Shown here: in pieces, positions 18,377 through 26,803 of the stretch
How positions within the stretch are numbered: the stretch's first letter is position 1
Layout of the letters: the number at the start of each line of letters is the position of its first letter
NCBI GenBank assembly: GCA_963665785.1
Contig: OY762456.1
Location: forward strand, 1,860,001-1,924,000
Direction: 5' to 3'
Length of the DNA stretch: 64,000 nucleotides
Origin: UBA7455 sp026713185
GTDB lineage: Bacteria; Pseudomonadota; Gammaproteobacteria; Pseudomonadales; Azotimanducaceae
Made by a program: the position numbers and the translations under genes
Notes under the pieces: model-generated
Told to the model about the DNA's origin: nothing
Seen by the model: only the letters and a program-made list of their open reading frames with translations
The model's database searches: none

Positions 18377-19012
18377 TCAGGTCATGCCTGGAACGCGTCT
18401 TGTCAGTTCCGACCAGTCGTCGGTTGTAACGGCTTCCCGGATGAGTGGCGTGCAAACTGCGAAAACCTTTTCTGTCATCAGCTGCTTCCACACGATGGTG
18501 ATGGTCGCCTGGTCCTCCTGGTTCACTAGACCGTATAGCCAGTTCATGTATTGTGGCAAAACGTCGTCCGGCGGAAACGATCTGCCCCATAACTGACCAA
18601 CGATGTCAGCTTGCTCCTCCAAGTCTATGCGTTCCCGGAGTGCCGGATAGAGAAAGGCGTCCTCTTTGGCCAGATGAATCCGCACCTGGGTGTGCAGAAC
18701 AGCCGAAGCACGCGCAGCGGCTAACTCATCCGGTGCGTCTACTACCTTGCCCAATCCATTGGACATTTCCCTGTGATCGTCGACAAATAAGGGGCTCAGC
18801 AGTGGCGCCACCCGGTCCACCTCGGGGAACACGGCGTGTTCTTCCCCTTTTTCGTGTCGATCGAGTATATCGCTGAGATATTGGAGTCGGTCAATCAAAG
18901 GAGACAGGTCTCCACCGTGGCTGGCCACTTTGTACACTGCTTGGTCGATCTCGGTGAGATCGCGGCGAAAGGCGTTATGCACGACCGTAACGGCGTTAAG
19001 GGGTGCTACCAT
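18377..19012 (-). CDS. Hemerythrin-like (HHE cation-binding) domain protein
   Basis: A 211-residue four-helix protein with the spaced His/Glu ligands of an HHE domain: VVHNAFRRDL at the N-terminus, DRHEKGEEHAVFPEV near residue 55, VDDHREM near 78, and HTQVRIHLAKEDAFLYP near 105-120. These would bind a di-iron centre and sense or carry O2, NO or peroxide in the cytoplasm. Its ATG overlaps the stop of a small upstream signal-peptide ORF, and the AAGAAAGGAGG ribosome site lies inside that ORF. Confidence 0.85.
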   Translation of the reverse strand: MVAPLNAVTVVHNAFRRDLTEIDQAVYKVASHGGDLSPLIDRLQYLSDILDRHEKGEEHAVFPEVDRVAPLLSPLFVDDHREMSNGLGKVVDAPDELAAARASAVLHTQVRIHLAKEDAFLYPALRERIDLEEQADIVGQLWGRSFPPDDVLPQYMNWLYGLVNQEDQATITIVWKQLMTEKVFAVCTPLIREAVTTDDWSELTRRVPGMT

Positions 19013-19119
19013 AATCTGTGCCTCCTTTCTTCGTCATCGGCCCCATAAGCAGTCTGGAATCCCGTCAGGGTCAGGGTCAGTGCCAATCCCAGTGACACAA
19101 TTGAAATGAGTTTTTTCAT
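19006..19119 (-). CDS. Small signal-peptide-like protein, 37 residues
   Basis: An ORF reading MKKLISIVSLGLALTLTLTG followed by FQTAYGADDEERRHRLW: a textbook signal peptide with an AYGA-D cleavage site, leaving an 11-residue charged tail. Its stop codon overlaps the hemerythrin start (ATGGTAG), so the two are probably translationally coupled. The functional part may be the act of translation (a leader) or a tiny secreted peptide; a truncated exported protein is also possible. Confidence 0.5.
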   Translation of the reverse strand: MKKLISIVSLGLALTLTLTGFQTAYGADDEERRHRLW

Positions 19120-19291
19120 AAAAGGTATTTCCCCAGGAAAATTGCAGTTTGCACACTATCGAAAGAGTATCTTTGTATTCGATGCAAAAAAAATCAATCG
19201 AGTTTTTTATGCAATTCCTATAATTTTCCCATAAATTACTAAAATACTAATAAATACAATAAGATATAATACCGCCCAATGGTACACATAA

Positions 19292-19330
19292 AGCCTTCAG
19301 TGGGCTAAAAACTCGTCCTGCTGTTTAGGA
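19292..19330 (+). repeat. Partial copy of the dispersed ~90-bp repeat
   Basis: AGCCTTCAGTGGGCTAAAA and the following bases match the first 36 or so bases of the repeat at 20252 with several substitutions; the rest is missing. It lies just before the vapBC pair. Confidence 0.65.
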
Positions 19331-19372
19331 TTGATGTTTTGATGCTATTCTCATTATGTTATGATGTGCTGA

Positions 19373-19639
19373 ATGCGCACCACACTGACCATTGATGATT
19401 CGATTGCCGCGGAATTAAAGAAGCGGTCCTACGAAACTCGAAAGTCGTTCAAGCACGTCGTCAATGAGACTCTCGCCGCCGGGCTACGACAATCAACACC
19501 GCCAAAACGGAAAAGGATCAAAGTCAGATCCTTTTCGCTTGGTTCACCGCTACCGGGCATCGACCTGACTAAGGCGAATCAACTCGCTGGTGAACTTGAG
19601 GACCAGGAACTGGTGCGGAAGCTCGAATTACGCAAATGA
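19373..19639 (+). CDS. vapB: VapB-type antitoxin (ribbon-helix-helix)
   Basis: An 88-residue protein beginning MRTTLTIDDSIAAELKKRS, a ribbon-helix-helix DNA-binding start seen in VapB antitoxins, with a basic middle (PPKRKRIKV) and a charged C-terminal toxin-binding tail. It overlaps the PIN toxin gene by 4 bp. The pair is expected to be autoregulated. Confidence 0.85.
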   Translation: MRTTLTIDDSIAAELKKRSYETRKSFKHVVNETLAAGLRQSTPPKRKRIKVRSFSLGSPLPGIDLTKANQLAGELEDQELVRKLELRK

Positions 19640-20100
19640 TACTGATCGATACCAATATACTGATCTACGCAATCAACATGGACTCGCCAATGCATGAGCC
19701 TGCCCAGTTGTGGCTTAAAAAGCAGCTATCGGCAGGTACACGAATCGGTCTACCGTGGCTTGTGATCGTCGCCTTCGTAAGGCTCACCACGAACCACCGC
19801 GTTTTCCCGAATCCACTTTCCGCTGAAGATGCGATTCAATCTGTCAACGAGTGGCTGGCGATTCCGCACGTATCACCGCTGAATCCTGGAGATAATCACT
19901 GGCAGACCTTGAGCCGATTGCTTTTACGGGTCGGCGCCGCGGGTAATCTAACAAACGACGCTCATCTTGCCGCCATCGCCATTGATAATGCCTGTGTCAT
20001 CTGTTCTGCAGACAATGACTTCAAACGGTTTCAGGGCGTCCAGCATTTCAATCCGATTGCCGACGAAGATGCCGTTCATGAACCGATGCTTAGCTATTAG
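19636..20100 (+). CDS. vapC: VapC-type PIN-domain toxin
   Basis: A 154-residue PIN ribonuclease. The first catalytic Asp is in MILIDTNILIYAIN (D5), and later acidic residues are in LTNDAHLAAIAI and CSADNDFKRF, the usual PIN order. It should cleave a tRNA or rRNA site when freed from VapB. The module lies between a partial and a full copy of the dispersed repeat (19292 and 20252). Confidence 0.88.
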   Translation: MILIDTNILIYAINMDSPMHEPAQLWLKKQLSAGTRIGLPWLVIVAFVRLTTNHRVFPNPLSAEDAIQSVNEWLAIPHVSPLNPGDNHWQTLSRLLLRVGAAGNLTNDAHLAAIAIDNACVICSADNDFKRFQGVQHFNPIADEDAVHEPMLSY

Positions 20101-20251
20101 AGCAGACCAAAACCATAACCGTCACTTATCAGATGATACTGTTCTGTTAATAGACAATCACCAACTGTCCAACGATACTACTGTGGTCACTTACAGATGT
20201 GCAGAAATTTTCTGTATAGTCTCCCAATTCGTCTAACACAGAGTTTTTGCA

Positions 20252-20342
20252 GAGCCTTCAGCGGGCCAAAATCTCGCCCTGCTGCTGTCGCGCAGCAAAC
20301 AGGCCGGCTTACTTGGATTTTCTTCGTCATGTTTAATGAGAG
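20252..20342 (+). repeat. Dispersed ~90-bp intergenic repeat, copy 1
   Basis: About 91 bp from AGCCTTCAGCGGGCC to GTTTAATGAGAG. Near-identical copies lie at 45371-45460 and 49258-49347. An internal hairpin GCTGC-TGTCGC-GCAGC is conserved. The copy ends 7 bp before the next start codon. Confidence 0.9.
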
Positions 20343-20349
20343 GTATTAG

Positions 20350-21912
20350 ATGCTTGGTCTCACATCGTTCTCACTCACAGATCTGACTGGGCAGCAGGTT
20401 AGTTTTCCGGGTAACCGCCCCAGTCTGGTGTGTTTCGTAAAAGAAGATTGTCCAACCTGTAGAACAGTGATACCGGTATTGGCATCACTGTATGAAGCGT
20501 TCGCTGACCATGTGGACTTTTTTGTGGTCGGGCAGACTGCGTATGGCAACCAGATCCTGGCAGAAGAGTTTAAGCTACCGTTCAGCCTGCTGGATGACAG
20601 TGCGCTCAAGGTGTCTTTTGCCACGGACGTTGAAACGGTACCCACACTACTGATGACCAATGCCGAAGGACACACTGAATCAGAGAGAATAGGTTTCGTG
20701 CGCGAAGAGTGGCAGGCATTGGCCAGTGATATGCTGAATCAGTTTAAGGGCAGTGAATGTACCCTCGACTGGACGGCGCTCCCCGAATGGCGGCCTGGTT
20801 GTGGTTCATTATCAGTCGATCCCATGCATGCAGATCGTCTGCGTGCCGAGGCGGAGAATAGTCCGATTCGTGCAAGACGCATTGAGGTGGGTAGTCTTGA
20901 TGATGAATTTGAGTTTATGTTCGATCAAGGGTTTTCGGATGGCCTGCCGGTAATACCTCCCACACCGGAGCGGGTGTTGCGAATGCTTTCCGGTACGAAA
21001 CGCGATTCACAAGAGGTCGTGGCAGTGATGCCACCAAACATGGCTAAAGTCACGGTGGAAAAAATCGCCATAAACGCTGTGCTTGCCGGCTGTAAACCCG
21101 AATATCTGCCTGTTGTGATTGCATCAGTGGAAGCCGTGTGTACCGATGATTTCAACATACACGGTGTTATGGCAACGACTATGGGCGCGAGCCCGGTCAT
21201 GGTGGTCAATGGACCTGTTCGTCATCAGATTGGCATGAATATGGGCCTCGGTGCGCTGGGCCAGGGTAACCGTGCCAACGCCACCATTGGCAGAGCGCTA
21301 CGTCTTACCATTCGCAATGTCGGGGGGGCCAGACCCGGGGGAACCGAACGGTCAACGTTTTCAAATCCAATGAAATTCACCATGTGTTTCGCAGAGTGGG
21401 AGGAGCGTTCCTGCTGGGATCCGCTGCACATGGATCGTGGATTTGCGCTTGAAGATTCCGTTGTAACCGTATTTGCAATGTCAGGAGGTCCAACGATCAT
21501 AATTGATGAGGACTCACTGGGAGGTGACGCGCTTGCAGGAAATATTGGGGCAGCGACCACAACCATGCTGAATGCCAGGGCCTATGGCTTTTCCAATTGT
21601 TTGATGGTGGTGTCACCGGAACATGTCGATACATTCAAGCGGGATGATTATAGTAAGGTGCAGATGCGCCGACGTATGCAGGTGGCGAGTGAAAAAACGG
21701 TTGAACAGCTGTCCGAGTTGGGCCTCACGGCTGAACAACAAGCGCAGTTGGGCGCGTTGGATCCGGGTACCCGTCTCAGCAAGTTTGGCATGGACGAAGA
21801 TATTGATATCGTCGTGGCGGGTAGCGAGGCGGGAAAATGTACCGCCTTTTTCCACGGCTGGATTCCGCGTAGTATAGGTTCCATTCCAGTTTCACGAAAA
21901 ATCGAAGTGTGA
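20350..21912 (+). CDS. Thioredoxin-fold domain fused to a UGSC-associated conserved domain
   Basis: A 520-residue protein in two parts. Residues 1-130 are a thioredoxin-like fold with the redox pair Cys34-Pro-Thr-Cys37 (FVKEDCPTCRTV). The rest is a conserved domain that I know mainly as an uncharacterised family found next to UGSC-motif genes: FMFDQGFSDGLPVIPPTPERV, NAVLAGCKPEYLPVV, GMNMGLGALGQGNRANATIGRALRL and FAEWEERSCWDPLHM. The UGSC selenoprotein follows after 93 bp on the same strand. A shared redox reaction is likely; substrate and partner are unknown. Confidence 0.75.
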   Translation: MLGLTSFSLTDLTGQQVSFPGNRPSLVCFVKEDCPTCRTVIPVLASLYEAFADHVDFFVVGQTAYGNQILAEEFKLPFSLLDDSALKVSFATDVETVPTLLMTNAEGHTESERIGFVREEWQALASDMLNQFKGSECTLDWTALPEWRPGCGSLSVDPMHADRLRAEAENSPIRARRIEVGSLDDEFEFMFDQGFSDGLPVIPPTPERVLRMLSGTKRDSQEVVAVMPPNMAKVTVEKIAINAVLAGCKPEYLPVVIASVEAVCTDDFNIHGVMATTMGASPVMVVNGPVRHQIGMNMGLGALGQGNRANATIGRALRLTIRNVGGARPGGTERSTFSNPMKFTMCFAEWEERSCWDPLHMDRGFALEDSVVTVFAMSGGPTIIIDEDSLGGDALAGNIGAATTTMLNARAYGFSNCLMVVSPEHVDTFKRDDYSKVQMRRRMQVASEKTVEQLSELGLTAEQQAQLGALDPGTRLSKFGMDEDIDIVVAGSEAGKCTAFFHGWIPRSIGSIPVSRKIEV

Positions 21913-22005
21913 AGGGCGCATGATTGATGCTCAGATAAATCTTAATTAATGCTCAGATTCATATTGTAGAAAACGATTGTAGAGTAAGAAGATGAGGAAT
22001 TTGCT

Positions 22006-22527
22006 ATGACAATGACACTGTTAGATCCGACTAATGAGGAAGTCCCCGTAGCGAGGCAGATTACACCCCGGCCAGAGACAGTCAAAGGACGGGTGGCTTT
22101 TATGGACATTTCCAAGCGTCAGGGCAACCTGCTGCTTGATCGGTTACAGGAAGCCTTTGAACAGCGCCTGCCGCAGATTGAAATTACGCGCTACCGGAAA
22201 CCCACGTTTTCCAAACCTGCGCCTGATGAGTTGCGCCAGGAAATTAAAGCGGCCAACGAATTCGTTGTTGTCGCACTGGCTGACTGAGGATCCTGTACGT
22301 CGTGCAGTTTGCATGACACGGTATGGTTCGAAATTCAGGGAATGCCTTCGGTCGCCATTGCATCAACAGAGTTTGCTGATGCCGCGAAAACCCAGGCCGA
22401 TGCTCTCGGTATGTCAGAGGCTAAACGCGTTCTTGTGCAACACCCGATCCAGGATGCCAACCCGGCACAAATGTGCGAGAAGGCGGACGCTATTGTTGAT
22501 GACGTGATTGCCGCGCTGAGCGATTGA
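22006..22527 (+). CDS. UGSC-motif family selenoprotein (in-frame TGA = Sec94)
   Basis: One 173-residue frame interrupted by TGA at 22285-22287. Decoding it as selenocysteine gives ALAD-U-G-S-C-T-S-C-SLHDTVWFE, the very motif that names the UGSC family. The N-terminal part includes KGRVAFMDISKRQGNLLLDR and the C-terminal part GMPSVAIASTEFADAA, QHPIQDANP and IVDDVIAAL, so homology is continuous over the TGA. A strong hairpin starts 11 nt after it. Without Sec the gene would split into 93- and 72-residue pieces. It probably works with the upstream thioredoxin-fold protein. A ribosome site is not obvious (GAGGAATTTGCT). Confidence 0.92.
22299..22317 (+). promoter_or_regulatory. Candidate bacterial SECIS hairpin of the UGSC gene
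   Basis: GTCGTGCA pairs with TGCATGAC (8 bp including one G-U) around the loop GTT. The stem starts 11 nt after the TGA, the loop begins 19 nt after it, and the first loop base is G, as the bacterial SECIS model asks. Confidence 0.75.
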
Positions 22528-22631
22528 AAATGTGCACGATGTGTATGCGGCTTCGTACCTTAAGCGTAATATCAATATCTAAAGGATGGGGTATGATGGA
22601 TGTCCCGGATTTATGAGCATCATGAGGGCGC

Positions 22632-23732
22632 ATGAAAATCAGTTATTTGGCCTTTTGGGTTACGAAGCCCGGTGAGTCGCAAGCACAGGCCTACGACGCC
22701 AGCTTCGAAGAGATACACGCCCTGGACGAGGCGGGATGGGAGACGGTTTGGTCCGGGGGTGTGCCACTACGGACCATGGTGCCAAATACCCTGTTGCTGG
22801 CCGCTGCGATCGCTGCCCGTACCAACCGGATCAAGATCGGGACTGCGGTCCACCTGCCGGGCCTCAAGGCACCCGGCGAGGAATTCACAACCGAAGTCGA
22901 GGCAGGCGGTTCTCCCATAAACCGACGTGGGGGCAACGCCGAAAAATTCGGCTGGGTCTTTGACCACTTCACGCCAGCAAACCCGCTGCAAACCGCAGAG
23001 CAGATCGCCATGCTCGACCAACTCAGTAATGGTCGGTTCATCTACGGCGCCGGGGGTGACACAACGGGTGATGAAAGACGCCAGCGGCATTTAAACGAGT
23101 ACCTGGCGGTTATGCGGCAGGTCTGGACGGAGGATGAGTTCTCCGGCTTCCAGGGCGAGTTCTACAACTACCCGCCGCTCCCTGATGGTGCGCATTTCCT
23201 GCCGAGGTGCGTCCAGAAGCCCCATCCGCCGATCCTGCTTCCCCTCGATAGCCAACAGGGCTTCGTACCGATGGGTAAACTGGGCTTCCGCATCGCGATT
23301 GGCGGCGGCAGCACGCACAATGAACGTGGTGATGCGGTGTTGAAGGACGATGTCAAGAACTACCGACAGGCCTGGTTGGATGCCGGACACCCGGGCGATC
23401 CGTCCGTGGCGATCCGCATGAATACTCACGTGTCGGCCACGCAGCGGGAGGCCGACCAGGTCCGCGAAGCCTCCGAAAGGATGCGGGCAGACAGACACGC
23501 AAAGCGCGGACGCTCGCGAAAGCATGAGCGCTCAGCAGACGACCCCAAACGTTCGAGCGATCTGTTTGGTACGACAGAGGAGGTCTTAGACAGAATTCAC
23601 CAACTGCGCGAAGACTTCGGCGCAGATGAGATCATATGCACGTTGCTGGGCACGAACTCTACTCGAGAGGACGATCTGAACAGTATTCGACTGATCTCGG
23701 AAAAGGTAATCCCCGAGGTCAGTACACGCTAG
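22632..23732 (+). CDS. LLM-class flavin-dependent oxidoreductase
   Basis: A 366-residue luciferase-like monooxygenase. FEEIHALDEAGWETVWSGG, then RTNRIKIGTAVHLPGL and the LSNGRFIYGAGGDT turn near residue 140 mark the flavin-binding TIM barrel. A family-typical insertion follows, with TEDEFSGFQGEFYNY at about 160. The C-terminal part EEVLDRIHQLREDFGADEIIC is the usual final strand/helix. It lies 75 bp before a Gfo/Idh/MocA gene on the same strand, so the two may act on the same substrate. Confidence 0.87.
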   Translation: MKISYLAFWVTKPGESQAQAYDASFEEIHALDEAGWETVWSGGVPLRTMVPNTLLLAAAIAARTNRIKIGTAVHLPGLKAPGEEFTTEVEAGGSPINRRGGNAEKFGWVFDHFTPANPLQTAEQIAMLDQLSNGRFIYGAGGDTTGDERRQRHLNEYLAVMRQVWTEDEFSGFQGEFYNYPPLPDGAHFLPRCVQKPHPPILLPLDSQQGFVPMGKLGFRIAIGGGSTHNERGDAVLKDDVKNYRQAWLDAGHPGDPSVAIRMNTHVSATQREADQVREASERMRADRHAKRGRSRKHERSADDPKRSSDLFGTTEEVLDRIHQLREDFGADEIICTLLGTNSTREDDLNSIRLISEKVIPEVSTR

Positions 23733-23806
23733 CGCTGTCGGATCTTTGTGGAGAAGCACAATCCGGCTCGACACGTGATCAAAAAAACAAAGGGAGAATC
23801 AAAAAC

Positions 23807-24880
23807 ATGTCCGAACCACTGAAAGTCGGCCTCGTTGGCGCCGGAGGTATTTCCAAATTTCACATGGACCCCTACCTGGAGCACCCCGACCGGGTGCAGC
23901 TTACGGCGGTATGTGACATCGTTCCGTCACTGGCGCAGGAGTACGCCAGGAAAGCGGGCATCAAAGCCGTCTACCTGGACTACGACGACATGCTTCGCGA
24001 GGCGGACATTGATGCAGTGGACATCTGCACGGGTCACGACCTGCATGCGCCCCAGGCGATCGCCGCGGCTGCAGCCGGTAAACATGTGATTGTCGAAAAA
24101 GCGATGTCGAATACGCTGCAGAATTGTCGGGCGATGGTTGAAGCGACCGAGAGGGCCAGAGTAACCCTGATGGTTGCACAGCACCTGCGTTATTCGCCGG
24201 AAGCCTATGCTGTGAAACGTCTCATCGACGACGGCAAACTGGGTGAGATTCAGGCGGCTCGAACCCATGTGTTCAGGCGCGGTCCGCAGGAATCCTGGTA
24301 TATTGACGCCAAAGCGGGTGGGGGTGTGATGCAGGTCCAATCCGTGCATTACATCGACCTGCTGCGTTACTACATTGGCAACGTCAAACGGGTGACTGGG
24401 GTTAGCAGGACGGTGCAGCCACAAATGACCAACGGTGCAGAAGACCTGGTCGCTGCAATCCTCGAATTCGAGAACGGTGCTATCGGCGATATGTTCAGCA
24501 GCTGGACCACCTATCTGGCGCCAGAAAGCTCGTTCTATATGGTCCTGGGCAGTAAGGGGACCATTCACTCGACGCCACCGGCGACCGCCAGGGACGATAG
24601 TCCGATTCGGCACTTTGGCATTGTCATGTTCGGCGAAAAGGAGGATGAGCCCGATCGGGATAAGCCGATCAATCCGCCGTTCGAGCCCCTCGACACCAGC
24701 GACATCGTGTTACCCGGCACGAGCTTCTTCGTCAACGAGATCCTGCACTTCGAAGAGTGCATCAGAACCCAAAGCGAGCCGTTAAGCTCCGGGCGGGACA
24801 ATATCGAAACGATGAAAGTGGTCCTGGGCATACTGGAATCGTCGCGTACCGGCAAGCCCGTCGATATGGCTGACCTTTAG
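23807..24880 (+). CDS. Gfo/Idh/MocA-family oxidoreductase
   Basis: A 357-residue NAD(P)-dependent dehydrogenase. The start at 23807 has AGGGAG 11 bases upstream and gives the Rossmann fold at once (KVGLVGAGGISKFHMDPYLE); the frame stays open further up but overlaps the previous gene. DICTGHDLHAPQAIAAAAAGKHVIVEKAMS contains the catalytic EK(P)-like motif near residue 97, and WYIDAKAGGGVMQVQSVHYIDLLRY near 170 is the C-terminal active-site region. It would oxidise or reduce a sugar, inositol or related polyol. The gene is convergent with the DUF3604 lipoprotein. Confidence 0.88.
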   Translation: MSEPLKVGLVGAGGISKFHMDPYLEHPDRVQLTAVCDIVPSLAQEYARKAGIKAVYLDYDDMLREADIDAVDICTGHDLHAPQAIAAAAAGKHVIVEKAMSNTLQNCRAMVEATERARVTLMVAQHLRYSPEAYAVKRLIDDGKLGEIQAARTHVFRRGPQESWYIDAKAGGGVMQVQSVHYIDLLRYYIGNVKRVTGVSRTVQPQMTNGAEDLVAAILEFENGAIGDMFSSWTTYLAPESSFYMVLGSKGTIHSTPPATARDDSPIRHFGIVMFGEKEDEPDRDKPINPPFEPLDTSDIVLPGTSFFVNEILHFEECIRTQSEPLSSGRDNIETMKVVLGILESSRTGKPVDMADL

Positions 24881-24916
24881 CTTCTTCGGGTTGCGAAGTA
24901 TTTGTGTGTAGTTAAT

Positions 24917-26803
24917 CTACGGGTTATACCAGATTGGTGAACTCCACGCGCGATCCTGGATTGTCGTGTGCATGCCTTCTCTCGGCTTGACTCCTGCGCG
25001 AATCGCATCCCAGGTGCTCCAACGACACTTTGGATTTTCCAGTACCCTGGCATAATAGAAGGCGTGTTGATCCTGATCGAAGTTGGGGTCCTGCCACAAA
25101 GCCTTGATTTCTGGATCGCCTGTATCCTGCGGGATCCTGCAGGTTTGAATATCAACCGTCGCGCCATTGTTCGGGCACCGATGTGTGTTCGGGTCTACCG
25201 TACCGCCATCAGAGCAGGCAACGTCGTAGACCTTTTCCCTGGGTTTACCATTCTCAATCCAGCCTTTGATAATCTGTAGTCGCTGCAGGGGGGCAGTATC
25301 GGGGTCTCGCATTGCCCAGACAAAGAAAGCGGGTGCGGTGTCATCGGCAAGGTCGCTGCGGGCAAGATCGCTCCCCATCGTTACGCCATTAGCATAGGCC
25401 TCGCTGACAGCGTTCGCAGAGTTGACAATTGAACTATCGAAACCAGTTGAGCCAAAAAACCTGACCTTGATACGGGGGCCGCTCGTGCTGAACGTTTCCT
25501 TGCGGCGAAATGCATCGTAAATGGCATCCCGGGTGTTGGACTCGGCCCAGACACCCGCAAGCCCGGAAGCACCCCACTCGTTTAATATGCTGTTGTCGTA
25601 TTGAGGATCGTCCGGAGGGGAGTCGGGCCGCGGAACAGAGCCCCGGTTAAGGGACTCGAAATCCATCCGACCAGCTTTGCCCCAGTAGTTGTCTTCTTCG
25701 AAAGAGCCTGCGCCGGAGTGCGTGTCCGATGCCCCGATGACACCGAACCTGTACGGATTAAAGCCGGAGGTTTCCTGCATGACCAGCCCATTGAGATACG
25801 CCTCGCGCACGTAGCTGCCGGGGACTTTAGAGATCTCAGAACTCGCGATTATGTATTGCATGATCTCGAAATCTGCCCACTCGTCGTTGGGCGAAAGGAG
25901 AGGATGCGTGTCCGACGTTCCCTTAGCCTGGGTATTTTCAACCAGGGGCTCGTTTCTCATCCGCAGCTCAGCATAGTCAGCATCGATTGGCTCACCGGCG
26001 TAGGTCACATTCTGAAACATCCAGCCATCGGACCCATTGGAGTTGTGCGGGATGGCGAGAGACTCCATGCCGCGCTCGCGGATGGCATCCATCCAGGTCC
26101 AGAGGTCCTCAGGATTTAACGAATCCAGGGACATGAATATTTGTTTGGGTACATTACTGCCGCGAAAGATCACATTGCGGTGCAGGTTTTCAGCCTTCGG
26201 ACCGGTAGCGGTGAATTCGTAGCCGATGAATGTGGTGAAGTTCCCGGGATCGTTGTGGCGCTCGGCAGCGTCAATGATATCCTGCCATGCCGATTGAGCC
26301 ACATCGCGGTTGTCCAGATCATCCTTCAGATTCGGATCAGCCGTTTCACTCCTGAGCGCAAGGACGTGCTTGACGAAACCTCCCATTGCTTTGCCTGACC
26401 CCTCAGCGTCTGTCGCGTTCCGGAGCAATGGCGCCATCCAGTGATCGGCGTAAGATGAATTTTCCCGGGCCAACTCAGCCATCATGCCAAGATACATGCC
26501 GTGGTCTGCCACGGCGACAAAGTCCAATGGCTTTTTCAACTGCATCATATAGCCGGACGTATGTTCTATCGCGCCCCCCTTGCCAAATACATAGGCGTCA
26601 TCGGGCGTGCGCCGTGTGCCAAAAAAATAGGCATCAAACGACAACATCGTGTGTACATGGGTATCGCCGAAGTAAGCGTTTCTTTGTAAATTGGTTTCGA
26701 TTGAATCCTTAGGCGGAACAACAGGGGAGAGAGGCTGGTCAGGCTTGTCATCCTCACATCCCAGCAGTGTCAGCGACAATAAAAACAAACTCCACTTTTT
26801 CAT
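24917..26803 (-). CDS. DUF3604 lipoprotein (PHP-like putative metal hydrolase)
   Basis: A 628-residue lipoprotein: MKKWSLFLLSLTLLGCEDD with the lipobox Cys at 16. NAYFGDTHVHTMLSFDAYFF is the DUF3604/PHP-type metal site (HxH), followed by DFVAVADHGMYLG, SLAIPHNSNGSDGW and GVIGASDTHSGAGSFEE. The family is widespread in marine bacteria; its activity is poorly defined. Its ATG overlaps the stop of the upstream GPH carrier (ATGA), so the pair probably handle the same substrate, with hydrolysis outside and import by the carrier. Confidence 0.85.
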   Translation of the reverse strand: MKKWSLFLLSLTLLGCEDDKPDQPLSPVVPPKDSIETNLQRNAYFGDTHVHTMLSFDAYFFGTRRTPDDAYVFGKGGAIEHTSGYMMQLKKPLDFVAVADHGMYLGMMAELARENSSYADHWMAPLLRNATDAEGSGKAMGGFVKHVLALRSETADPNLKDDLDNRDVAQSAWQDIIDAAERHNDPGNFTTFIGYEFTATGPKAENLHRNVIFRGSNVPKQIFMSLDSLNPEDLWTWMDAIRERGMESLAIPHNSNGSDGWMFQNVTYAGEPIDADYAELRMRNEPLVENTQAKGTSDTHPLLSPNDEWADFEIMQYIIASSEISKVPGSYVREAYLNGLVMQETSGFNPYRFGVIGASDTHSGAGSFEEDNYWGKAGRMDFESLNRGSVPRPDSPPDDPQYDNSILNEWGASGLAGVWAESNTRDAIYDAFRRKETFSTSGPRIKVRFFGSTGFDSSIVNSANAVSEAYANGVTMGSDLARSDLADDTAPAFFVWAMRDPDTAPLQRLQIIKGWIENGKPREKVYDVACSDGGTVDPNTHRCPNNGATVDIQTCRIPQDTGDPEIKALWQDPNFDQDQHAFYYARVLENPKCRWSTWDAIRAGVKPREGMHTTIQDRAWSSPIWYNP

